Assembly: GCF_046630445.1 (NCBI RefSeq)
Contig: NC_092338.1
Coordinates: forward strand, 154,664,001-154,728,000
Direction: 5' to 3'
DNA from: Rutidosis leptorrhynchoides
Lineage: Eukaryota; Streptophyta; Magnoliopsida; Asterales; Asteraceae
DNA length: 64,000 nt
The position numbers and the translations under genes are program-made. Under the pieces are notes generated by a model, which did not search any database, had not been told where the DNA came from, and was given only the letters and a program-made list of their open reading frames with translations. Shown piece by piece: positions 10,924 to 21,828 of this stretch. The number at the start of each line of letters is the position of its first letter. Position 1 is the stretch's first letter.

Positions 10924-11223
10924 TTCCAGTGTTGTTATAGGGATTTATATTTTCCCTTATATGTCGAAGCTTCATGCTTTTGTAAAGCAAGTAACGGTCC
11001 AGAATTTGTAGGTATGAAGTTTCGAATGATCATGATATTCAAAGCAGAAGGAAAGGTAATAGCACGATTTGATTTGTCATATTACCAGAATATCCGGAAA
11101 AGACCGAATTATCAAGAAAAATATTTTCTTGATATGTTTAGAGTTTAAATAGATAAAAGTCGTGTAACATGGCAAATGATGATTATAAAGTCTATGAATC
11201 ATCATCTTCCATTAAAAATTTAG
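10924..11223. other. Element C interior, no gene seen
   Basis: AT-rich sequence that aligns in reverse with the interior of element D near 29.95-30.34 kb. No credible frame or repeat is seen. Confidence 0.6.
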
Positions 11224-11282
11224 CATGACTTACTGTAATATAATCACGTTGGCCTGACGTCATTATATTATACTAACTCATG
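11224..11282. repeat. Conserved 59-nt hairpin (element C copy)
   Basis: An imperfect inverted repeat from CATGACTTACTG to TACTAACTCATG, with inner arms TAATATAATCACGT and ACGTCATTATATTA around a TGGCCTG loop. The element D copy (29890-29948) has the same length and, in matching orientation, differs only at six positions in the loop region. It lies about 300 bp from the antisense ORF in both elements. Confidence 0.75.
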
Positions 11283-11906
11283 CTTCAATTCCCAACACTA
11301 CTTCAAATCATTCATAATTTAAACTTGAACTTTACAGAATATAGAAACTAAAACTGTTTCCTTTATGATGTGATAAAGATATCGCAAAGAGATAATTAAT
11401 TGCTGACAAGAATCGTTATAAAGATATCTTCAGAAATATAGAGGATATTTATAATGAAAGATACAGTGATATCTCAGAATTTCTAAGTTCCAATGACGAG
11501 GAAAATTCTTTTGTTTCCTCTGCATTTAATGCTACCATATCTGAATCATTGGTTATCAATCCGAGATGGTTTCAAGAATTTTTTTTATTAGATGATTAAC
11601 CGCTGATTGTAATCGTCAACGGATCTAATGGTTAACGAATAGGCATTGTTGATGATAATTTCGGTGGTTTGATGTGATAACTCATCATAGAATACGAATG
11701 AATATAATTCATGAATGTAGTGATCTTTAGGAAGATAACACCTGCTAAAGCTTTACTTGAATTCTGGTATGTTAATTTCAGAATGTGTAATTAAATTTGT
11801 ATGAAAATGATTGTGTATCACAGTGAAGGCAGTGAGTATAATTAATGATTTATGAATCGAAATTGAAGAATGTACAGTGTATTTATGTGAGATGTAAATA
11901 TTTCTC
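11283..11906. other. Element C interior, no gene seen
   Basis: On the minus strand 11340-11610 aligns with one unit of the tandem duplication at 29260-29830 in element D. No open frame of useful length remains here. Confidence 0.6.
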
Positions 11907-11926
11907 GGGTATTACCTACCCGTTAA
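11907..11926 (-). other. Internal polypurine-tract-like motif, element C
   Basis: TTAACGGGTAGGTAATACCC on the minus strand, about 500 bp downstream of the decayed ORF at 12430-12945. The identical motif is at 27679-27698 in D. Confidence 0.55.
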
Positions 11927-12429
11927 AATATTTTCACAATTAACAGTTTTTACAATCTTTATGAAGATATACGTTCATATATGTATTCTTCAGATATAAT
12001 CATGGATTTAATGAGTTAATATATATTAAACTCATTTGATTTGCGGTTTGGAACGAGAGTAAATAATCTCCAAAATCTTAGAGATTTCATAATTGTTGCG
12101 AAATATTTCGCTAATGAAGTTATGAATCAATACATTCATCGTTATACTTGATTTATTATGAAATGGAGTTTATTGTGCTGAAGCAGTGATTAACAATTGT
12201 TAATTCATTAGCGAAGGGTGTACATCATAGCATATTAGTGATATGAATTAACCAAGTAGTACATACTAGTTGAGATTCTCACGTAATTGCTTAGTACGAC
12301 AAGATTTATTATTGTTCCAAATCATATATATATATATATATAAGGAATACATATATAATTCTTCACGAAGAATGAGTCAATACATCTTAACTCTTTATTG
12401 CTAATATTCCTTGGTATCTATGGGGCGTA

Positions 12430-12945
12430 TCATGTTGATGTTTGAGGTACTGAGTGTGTTGTTGAGGCGGGGGATGCGAATGTTGTTGTTGATGAAGCTG
12501 ATGCTGTTAGTGGTGATGTTGATGGTACTGGTGGTGATGCTGGTTATGCTGCTGGTGCTGCTGCTGGTGTTCGTAGGTTTCGCACTAGATTTTCCAGAGC
12601 CACTACTCGAGCGCGAAGCTCGTTGACTTCTTCTATTATTCTGGGATGATTGGTGGTTGGAACAAGGGGGTGAATAAGATCTAGAATCTTCGATATTATA
12701 TATTCGTGACGGGATACCCTGGAAAGAAGAGAGAAAATGGTGTTTCGGACTGGTTCGCCGGTAAACGCTTCAGGTTCTTCGCCAAGAGGTGAATTCGATT
12801 GGTAGAAGGGATCACCTTCTTCTTGTCTCCATTGATTGAGTCAGCTACGAACCCATCCCCAATTCATCCAGAATAGATGATGGCTGATTGGTTCGTTTGT
12901 TCCGGTTACACTGCCGTGGGAGCTTGAAGAGTTTGAGAAATTCAT
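12430..12945 (-). pseudogene. Decayed accessory ORF shared with element D
   Basis: The frame starts MNFSNSSSSHGS at 12945 and aligns along its whole length with the intact 167-residue ORF of D (26933-27436). Shared parts are a Trp-rich motif (FWMNWGWVR here, YWRKWGWVR in D), WRQEEG, GEPVRN, and a leucine-heptad region EEVNELRARVVALE near residue 105. Here it is broken by TGA at 12841-12843 and TAA at 12544-12546, so C probably does not make it. The C-terminal part is a Pro/Ser/Thr/Ala tail encoded by a GTT/GCT-like microsatellite. It occupies a gag-like position but shows no capsid or zinc-knuckle motif. Function unknown. Confidence 0.75.
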
Positions 12946-13465
12946 ATTATATGTTTGGAATAGGGTTTGATATGAAATGGGTATTGAATACCGAATGATA
13001 TATTCGTCTCCTTGAATACGTATTTATAGCAAAAAGATTTCCGTAAATTACGGAGGAAATTTAGGATAAGTGGTAGACAAAGTTTATAGACATGATAATA
13101 TATGATAAGATATGATGTGTCATCCATTTATGTAATAATGGTGGTATGACGTGTTGAGATTTGTAACCAGATATTGATTAAAGAATTTCAATTCGTATAC
13201 TGTGATAACCCAATAATATTTTCTGGTTCGCAAACCGATGCATAAAGGCATAAGATACGTGAGTGTTTGAAGTAGTAGCAGGAGCTTGTGGATGAACCGT
13301 TATCTTCAATAACATATAGAAGTTTGATAAACTTGATAGGTCATAAGTTTGAAAAAAAAATTAAGTGGAATAAAGATGAATATGATATAAACGAAACACT
13401 TTATTTTATTAAGAACAAGGCTTTAAACAAGCCTTCTTATTACATGATTCGGGGATAGAAATAGT

Positions 13466-14241
13466 TTAAGGCCTAGCCTTTGTATAGATAGAAAATAACT
13501 CGGAAATATTAAGATTGAAGTAGTCTTCATATTTCTTCTTCTCGTCCTCAACCTCCTTCATAAACTTCTCAAACTTGTCGTTCTTCTCCTTTTGTTCCTC
13601 ATAAAGATACTCGATGTTATCATAAAGATTGGAAACATCATTGTTGATTACATGGTACTTGTGGTCCCTCATAGAAAGTTGATTATTCACGCGGTTTTCC
13701 TCCATCTTCAATCTAAAGTCAACATCTTCTCTTAGGTAGGAGAGATATTGCTTCCCCCATTGGGCATTTCTTGTAAGGGTGTAAACCAAAGTCCCACATC
13801 GGTCATGGGATAAAACAAATGTATGTATGTAATCTCTTTCTTTAGCTCAGCATTTTCCTTCATGAGCTTCTTGATCGCTAGGTCTTTTTCCTTCATTTGA
13901 GCATCGATCCTTGCAATATGGTGAATTAGGCCTTCGGTAGTTCTTCGCAGATTCATGATCTTGTACTTGACATCAACTTCATCGTAGGAAGGAGATCGGG
14001 ATCTTTTCTTTGACGGGCCAGTTTCTTCAAGACGTTTCCTCTTGTCTTTATTTCTTGGGGTTGGATAGTATTGAGGAGACCCATGTGAATCAAGATTAGT
14101 ATTTGAGCTATAATTTGGTGATGGAGGACCACCAAAGCCATAAGGTGGGCTTTGGACTGGTCTTTCAGTGGAAGATCTTTCAGTATCTTTTTCGGTTGGC
14201 TCGAAAAGATTCATTTTGTTCGCTTGATGAGAATTAGACAT
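13466..14241 (-). pseudogene. Coiled-coil ORF of element C (two overlapping frames)
   Basis: The first frame (14241 down to 13732, 169 residues, MSNSHQANKM) has a Ser/Pro/Tyr-rich N-terminus, a basic nuclear-localisation-like patch (KDKRKRLEE and SKKRSRS, about 65-85) and a coiled coil from about 95 (AQMKEKDLAIKKLMKENAEL). The second frame (13789 down to 13466) continues the coiled coil (LREDVDFRLKMEEN, YLYEEQKEKNDKFEKF). The frames shift relative to each other inside about 60 bp at 13730-13860, where a TCCCACATCGGTCATGGGA-like sequence interrupts them. Either a short intron or a small insertion explains this; I favour an insertion in one ancestral coiled-coil gene. It is the first ORF after the primer site, about 200 bp away. 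Element D lacks it. Function unknown; nuclear and self-associating by inference. Confidence 0.55.
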
Positions 14242-14442
14242 CCTAATATTAGGAAAGATATTTTGATTAGAATCTTTAAGTCAAGTATATTAAAGCATAA
14301 TCGTTAAGATTATGGAGCAATCCTAAGTGCTTTAATTCTAAGGCAGGAAAGGTTATAGTTTCCTAGATTGCTAAGGCACCCTAGCTAACAAGTAAGGCAC
14401 ACATAAAAATGCAATCCTGGTTCTCTATAACAGCCTGGTTAT

Positions 14443-14454
14443 GCTCTGATACCA
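14443..14454 (-). other. Primer binding site of element C
   Basis: TGGTATCAGAGC on the minus strand, three bases from the 5' LTR end at 14458; tRNA-Met type. Confidence 0.93.
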
Positions 14455-14457
14455 ATC

Positions 14458-16591
14458 TGTAACGTCCTCCCAATAGGGTCTGGAAGGAACGTCACTAATA
14501 TCAAAACATACCAACATATTATAATAAACGAGAATAATACTAAATGATGAATTTAACTTTAATGAGTACGCAGCGGAAAATGAAATATTGTTACAATGAC
14601 AGGAATAACAATATCGTAAATGTTCACATGCAGAAGTAATAAATGCGATATCTCTTGATCCTATGTCCAAGTAGCATCACATAAGCAGTAAGTATAAGAG
14701 CTTGAATCAAACAGTACCTGAGACAAAACATGCTAAAGTGTCAACCAAAAAGGTTGAGTGAAGTTCATAGGTTTAACAAAAAGTTTGTCGTTGTTTTAGA
14801 CCACAAGATTTAGTTTGTAAAGTTGATCTCCCGCAGGATCAAAAAGTTATGCCAATGCGTGATATTTAGACTAAACGTTCAAGTTTGCCCCATGACAAGT
14901 TGTGTCTATCCTTGTCGGTTTAATTTCATTATTAAGTAATACAATGACTTGGTCAAATGTATCGGGGACGTTACTCCCGATAGGCCTACCCCCAATAATT
15001 AAGCATGCCGCAGCAATTAAAAATATCACTGTAGGGACTTAGTCGGACATAGCCGGGTATAGCATAGTTTAACAGTTTGGTACTTGTGTCTAAAGTGTAA
15101 TAAGTAAAAACAGCATGTGTCTCACCCCAAGTAAAAGTAAGTAAGTTTGCTAGCAATTAAAGAGGGGCTATGAATTCACCTTAGTAAGTAGAGAGAGAGT
15201 TATTCCTCGGAATAAAGAGTTGAACGAGTGAGCAGGAAAATCAACCTATTGACATTTAAGAGTAGTTAAGTGTTTTGCCCATGTTTAAGTTTAAGTATGT
15301 GTTTAAGTATAGTTTGTTTTACTAAGTTTCTATTCCTAGTAAGTTACTATTTTTTATAAAGTTTCCATTTTTAGAAAGTTTCTTATTTTACTAAGTTTCT
15401 ATGACTAGAGAGTTTCTACTTTTATCAGTGTTTTCCATTTTAGGATACTTGTCGTATTAGATAAGCTTCCAATCACCCATTTCCCTTCGAATGGCTAATT
15501 TAGATCTAGGGACTTGAGCCATAGGACCCTTTAAATCGGAAATCCAAACCCTCTGCCTAGAATCTCATAGAAACCATTCGTCAAGAAAGTTCGAAGATCT
15601 ATACATCTCTAATACATATCCCAAAATGTTTTTATGTTACAATATAAGTAGTAGGTTATAGGTGCTAGTAATAGTAATAGTGTATACATGTTATTTATTT
15701 TATTTTTAATTGCATAAAATTTATAACATTATTTACATATTTCGGTAAAAATAATAACCGAAGTAAAAAGTAAAAAGTAAAATGTGAAAAGTAAAAAGTA
15801 AAATGTGAAAAGTAAAAAAAATAAAAAGTAAGAAAAGAATACTTACTAGTAGTAATTCTTCAAAGAGAGAATGAGAGAAATTTTGGTGTGAGTTTGAATG
15901 AGAAATGAGGGGTATTTATACTTGAAAAAATTAGGTAAAAAGAATAAAATAATTAAAAAAAGAAATATTTAATTCTTAATGGGATTTTAAAATTAAAAAG
16001 TATTAAATGTTAGGTCATGGGATAATGCACAAAATAAAATAATAAAAGTAGTTTTTTCATTAAAATTTTTAATTAAAAAGTAATTTATTTATTTATTTTT
16101 TATTTATTTTAAGGATTTTTTTTATGTAAATAAATAAATTTATTTAATGTTTTTCCAAGAATATTTGTCAATAATATTTTATTTTTATTTTTTTTTATTT
16201 TTTTTAATTAATAAATACAAATTTTGCATAAAAATAATAAATAATTCGGTATTTTGTATTTTTAATAATAATTATGATTTTAATTATTAAACTATAGTTT
16301 TAGTAAGTTTGTAAATATTATTACATTTATATATAATTGGATTTATTATATAGTTAAAAATATAATACATTAACTAAATAATAAAAGTGATACAAAGTTT
16401 ATATACTTAGTTAAATTATGTCAAATTATATAAATTAATAATATATTATCTATTTAAGCGTACATTGTAGACTAAAAATTACTATTCGGTCAATATTTAA
16501 TTGTATATAACAACCCTTAATACATATAGTCAGACATATAACCCTAGGGTTAATTCAGTAATTTAGAAGTCGAAAAGTGAGGGTTGTTACA
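14458..16591 (-). mobile_element. 5' LTR of element C
   Basis: 2134 bp, adjacent to the primer site and nearly identical to 7831-9964. It ends in TGTTACA/TGTAACA dinucleotide-type termini followed by the duplicated gtatg. Confidence 0.93.
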
Positions 16592-19340
16592 GTATGCAAC
16601 AGCGGAAGCTCTTAATATTCACCTGAGAATAAACATGCTTTAAACGTCAACAAAAATGTTGGTGAGTTATAGGTTTAACCTATATATATCAAATCGTAAC
16701 AATAGACCACAAAATTTCATATTTCAATATACGTCCCATGCATAGAGACAAAAATAATCATTCATATGGTGAACACCTGGTAACCGACATTAACAAGATG
16801 CATATATAAGAATATCCCCATCATTCCGGGACACCCTTCAGATATGATATAAATTTCGAAGTACTAAAGCATCCAGTACTTTGGATGGGGTTTGTTAGGC
16901 CCAATAGATCTATCTTTAGGATTCGCGTCAATTAGGGTGCCTGTTCCCTAATTCTTAGATTACCAGACTTAATAAAAAGGGGCATATTCGATTTCGATAA
17001 TTCAACCATAGAATGTAGTTTTACGTACTTGTGTCTATTTTGTAAATCATTTATAAAACCTGCATGTATTCTCATCCCAAAAATATTAGATTTTAAAAGT
17101 GGGACTATAACTCACTTTCACAGATTTTTACTTCTTCGGGAAGTAAGACTTGGCCACTGGTCGATTCACGAACCTATAACAAATATGTACATATATATCA
17201 AAGTATATTCAAAATATATTTACAACACTTTTAATACATTTTGATGTTTTAAGTTTATTAAGTCAGCTGTCCTCGTTAGTAACCTACAACTAGTTGTCCA
17301 ACGTTAGATGTACAGAAAAAAATTGATATATATTATCTTGAATCAATCCACGACCCAGTGTATACACGTCTCAGGCTAGATCACAACTCAAAGTATAAAT
17401 ATTTTTGGAATTAACCTCAACCCTGTATAGCTAACTCCCACATTACTGCATATAGAGTGTCTATGGTTGTTCCAAATAATATATACACATGGGTCGATAT
17501 GATATGTCAAAACATTGTATACGTGTCTATGGTATCCCAAGATTACATAATATATTAGAATACATGTATAATACAATATAAGTTAGCTAGGATATGATTA
17601 ATATAGATTTGTTACCAATTTTCACGTTGCTACAACAAGAAAAATTATCCAATCTTGTTTTACCCATAACCTCTTCATTTTAAATCCGTTTTGAGTGAAT
17701 CAAATTGCTATAGTTTCATATTGAACTCTATTTTATGAATCTAAATAGAAAAAGTATAGGTTTATAGTCGGAAATATAAGTTACAGGTCATTTTTTGTAA
17801 AGGTAGTCATTTCAGTCGAAAGAACGACGTCTAGATGACCATTTTAGAAAACATACTTCCGCTTTGAGTTTAACCATGATTTTTGGATATAGTTTCATGT
17901 TCATAATAAAAATCATTTTTCCAGAAGAACAACTTTTAAATCAAAGTTTATCATAGTTTTTAATTAACTAACCCAAAACAGCCCGCGGTGTTACTACGAC
18001 GGCGTAAATCCGGTTTTACGGTGTTTTTCGTGTTTCCAGGTTTTAAATCATTAAGTTAGCATATCATATAGATATAGAACATGTGTTTAGTTGATTTTAA
18101 AAGTCAAGTTAGAAGGATTAACTTTTGTTTGCGAACTAGTTTAGAATTAACTAAACTATGTTCTAGTGATTACAAGTATAAACCTTCGAATAAGATAGCT
18201 TTATAGGTATGAATCGAATGATGTTATGAACATCATTACTACCTCAAGTTTTCTGGATAAAGCTACTAGAAATGAAAAAAATGGATCTAGCTTCAAAGGA
18301 TCCTTGGATGGCTTGAAAGTTCTTGAAGCGGAATCTTGACACGAAAAACAAGTTCAAGTAAGATTTCCACTCGAAATAAGATTGTTATAGTTATAGAAAT
18401 TGAATCAAAGTTTGAATATGAGTATTACCTTGTATTAGAAAGATATCGTACTGTAAATAAGAAACATTTCTTGAGGTTGTATGATCACTCTACAAGATTG
18501 GAAGTAAGTTAGCAAACTTGGAAGTATTCTTGATTTTATGAAACTAGAACTTGTAGAATTTATGAAGAACACTTAGAACTTGAAGATAGAACTTGAGAGA
18601 GATCAATTAGATGAAGAAAATTGAAGAATGAAAGTGTTTGTAGGTGTTTTTGGTCGTTGGTGTATGGATTAGATATAAAGGATATGTAATTTTGTTTTCA
18701 TGTAAATAAGTCATGAATGATTACTCATATTTTTGTAATTTTATGAGATATTTCATGCTAGTTGCCAAATGATGGTTCCCACATGTGTTAGGTGACTCAA
18801 ATGGTCTGCTAAGAGCTGATCATTGGAGTGTATATACCAATAGTACATACATCTAAAAGCTGTGTATTGTACGAGTACGAATACGGGTGCATACGAGTAG
18901 AATTGTTGATGAAACTGAACGAGGATGTAATTGTAAGAATTTTTATTAAGTAGAAGTATTTTGATAAGTGTCTTGAAGTCTTTCAAAAGTGTATGAATAC
19001 ATATTAAAACACTACATGTATATACATTTTAACTGAGTCGTTAAGTCATCGTTAGTCGTTACATGTAAGTGTTGTTTTGAAACCTTTAGGTTAACGATCT
19101 TGTTAAATGTTGTTAACCCAATGTTTATAATATCAAATGATATTTTAAATTGTTATATTATCATGATAATATGATGTATGAATATCTCTTAATATGATAT
19201 ATATACATTAAATGTCGCTACAACGATAATCGTTACATATATGTCTCGTTTCAATATCATTAATTTAGTAGTCTTGCTTTTACATATGTAGTTCATTGTT
19301 AATATACTTAATGATATGTTTACTTATCATAATATCATGT

Positions 19341-19344
<4 letters not shown>

Positions 19345-19387
<43 letters not shown>
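19345..19387. repeat. (AT)n microsatellite
   Basis: Uninterrupted TA dinucleotides near the outer end of the B LTR. Confidence 0.95.
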
Positions 19388-19389
<2 letters not shown>

Positions 19390-19594
19390 ATATATATGTC
19401 ATCATATAGTTTTTACAAGTTTTAACGTTCGTGAATCACCGGTCAACTTGGGTGGTCAATTGTCTATATGAAACCTATTTCAATTAATCAAGTCTTAACA
19501 AGTTTGATTGCTTAACATGTTGAAAACACTTAATCATGTAAATAACAATTTCATTTAATATATATATAAACATGGAAAAGTTCGGGTCACTACA

Positions 19595-19837
19595 AAAACG
19601 CGACTAGAACTATAACAAAAGGAAATCCTTATACTAAAACCATTCCTACAGGCCTAAAAGCCAAACGAGAAGAACGCCGGAGGCCTAAAACCTACACGAA
19701 TCAGAAACAAACATGGAGACGAGCGAGAGAACACCGCCCGCCACCAACTCTGTTACAAATGTGTAGTACCACTCTATTAAAAATCATTTATATGACCAAG
19801 TCCAGTGTTTAATACAGTATAGTAACCAGGCAGTATA
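19595..19837. other. Spacer between element B and solo LTR E
   Basis: About 240 bp that belong to neither LTR. No frame or recognised repeat is seen. Its last 20 bases (taaccaggcagtata) resemble the end of the duplicated segment at 45875-45897, so it may be old repeat sequence. Confidence 0.6.
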
Positions 19838-20035
19838 TGTGACTACCCGAAAATTTTCGACCAAATTTTAACTTAAACCTCATCTGATTTCGACACGATA
19901 AGCAAAGCCTATTATGTAGAGTCTCAAAAAGTTTGAACTATTGTCATACATTCAAATGACCTTTGACCATACCTGAGGATTCACGAACGTTTATTTGTAA
20001 ATAGAAATGTATATATTTAAATATATATATATATT

Positions 20036-20038
<3 letters not shown>

Positions 20039-20126
<88 letters not shown>
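20039..20126. repeat. (AT)n microsatellite
   Basis: Uninterrupted AT run of nearly 90 bp in the 5' part of LTR E. Confidence 0.95.
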
Positions 20127-20131
<5 letters not shown>

Positions 20132-21447
20132 TTGGTACATTTGATTTATGATTATTATTTATAATATTATTATAATAAATATTGTCAATATCATTATTAC
20201 AACTAGTAGTAAAATTAAAAATTATATTTGTTATGATTAATATTAGTATTATTATTTATTATTATATTATCATTAAGAACTATTATTATTAAATAATTTT
20301 TATTAGAATAAGGCGTTTCTATTATTATTGTCATTAGTATTTTTATTAGTAATAATGATATATTATCCTTACTACAATTATCATTATTATTAATTCTAGT
20401 AATATATTTAATATTAGTATGAATATTATTAATAATATACATATATACTTATAATCAGATATATATACGTATACATATACCAGATACAGTGTGTATATAA
20501 TTTCAGTACATATACAGATAAATATATATATAAATAAATCAATACAGTAACTTATAAGTATAATAAAAATAATATACAGATATATATGAAGCGTACGCGT
20601 AATTTGTTTGAACCCAAATCTGTTTCCCATCTCAATCAACTTTCTTAAAATTTTGTTTCTGTCTAGAAAATATTACACATCGATATCAATCAGGTACCAA
20701 TTTGTTAGCAGTCTTTATCTCCTTTAATTTTTTTTTATTTAATTTTGGTACCTGCTTATACTGTCGACTCCAATCAATTATATAACTCGATTCATACAAG
20801 CTGTTAAGAAGTTTATTCACTCTTCTATCACCAATTAACAAATACACATTACAAATATCTGCTGAAATTGTTGAATGGGATCAGAAATTTTAAGAAAAAC
20901 CAACCGGGTCCCCTGTTCATGTAACTTTTTATCAAAAGCTCGTTTATGAATCAAATTGCAAAATGTATAAATGTAGTGTTATTAGGAATTGTCTTTTCAA
21001 ACTAACTGTAAAGTTTCAATCTCTAATTCGAATTAAATTCGAATTTTGTGATTATGATTATGAAACAATGATCTTCAATTAAATTCGAATTTTGTGTTAT
21101 GATTCAAGTGAAATTGAGGATTGAGATAGATTCTAGGAACGATTTTAAACTTAATTCGTGTTGTAACAATTGTCTAAAACTCTCTCAAAATCAAAATCAA
21201 TTTTTATTTTTATTTTGTTTGAAACCGTCGACTAACAGAAGGTATTCCTTTCTTTTTTTTTTTACAATTAATCACATATACTTGTTTTCTATGTTGGATA
21301 ATTAATCCAACAAACAATGTAAATACATATTAATAGATGGGCTTGATCCCTGGATTGATTTGTATTGGGAGGAAGAAGAAGATAACATAATATACGGGTT
21401 AAATAAATTAAAAGATGGATCAAAGCAGATAAGTCGAGGCAGAGAGA

Positions 21448-21495
21448 TGGTTTAGATGGTGTTCGGGTTTTTGAGAGGTCGCGGGTTCGAATCTC
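21448..21495 (+). promoter_or_regulatory. tRNA-like A/B-box pair in LTR E
   Basis: TGGTTTAGATG at 21448-21458 fits the pol III A-box consensus. GGTTCGAATCTC at 21484-21495 is one base from the B-box consensus. Their spacing is tRNA-like. Two related, weaker pairs occur in the D LTR. No cloverleaf can be drawn, so this is a tRNA-derived fragment or SINE head, not a tRNA gene. Confidence 0.5.
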
Positions 21496-21761
21496 GTAGG
21501 GGTCATTCTTTTTAGCAAAGCATTTTAAAAAGGGTATATACATTTATTTTTCATTCCTATTATCATTATAAGTATTATTATTATTATTGTTGTTGTTGTT
21601 ATAATTATTAATATTATAATTATTATTATTATTATTATCACTGTTGTTATTATTATTATGATTATGATTATTGTTGTAAATAATATTGTTATTAGTATTA
21701 TAATTATTATTAGTATTATAAATAGTATAATTAACATAGTTATAAGTATTATAACCATTAC

Positions 21762-21828
<67 letters not shown>
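21762..21828. repeat. (ATT)n microsatellite
   Basis: Long ATT run inside a wider stretch (21570-22110) of imperfect ATT/TAA repeats. The isoleucine- or asparagine-rich frames over it are artefacts. Confidence 0.95.

Larger units (their letters stand above)
7831..16591 (-). mobile_element. Element C: non-autonomous gypsy-type LTR element
   Basis: An 8.76-kb insertion in the LTR of B, bounded by a perfect 5-bp duplication gtatg (7826-7830 and 16592-16596). Its two LTRs are both 2134 bp and begin TGTAAC and end GTTACA. The primer site next to the right LTR and a purine tract next to the left LTR show that it runs on the minus strand. The 4.5-kb interior has no protease, integrase or reverse transcriptase, so it must be moved by proteins of another element. 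It carries a coiled-coil ORF, a decayed ORF shared with element D, a 59-nt hairpin and an antisense membrane ORF. The LTRs differ at only a few sites plus a pentanucleotide-type repeat, so the insertion is young. Confidence 0.93.
7514..19594 (-). mobile_element. 5' LTR of element B, split by element C
   Basis: The LTR is in two pieces, 7514-7830 and 16597-19594, that align end to end with the LTR of element A once element C (7831-16591) and one copy of the duplicated gtatg are removed. The outer end at 19594 reads TGTAGTGACCC on the minus strand. Removing C leaves about 3.3 kb, matching A. It includes an (AT)n run at 19345-19387 that A lacks. No gene is seen inside the LTR pieces. Confidence 0.88.

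Noticed and set aside
12411..12626. Leucine/valine-rich plus-strand frame that looks like a membrane protein
   Set aside because: It is the antisense of the Pro/Ser/Ala/Thr tail of the decayed accessory ORF of C.
21448..21495. True tRNA gene
   Set aside because: Only A- and B-box-like motifs are present; no acceptor, anticodon or D stem can be drawn. The same holds for 61559-61624.
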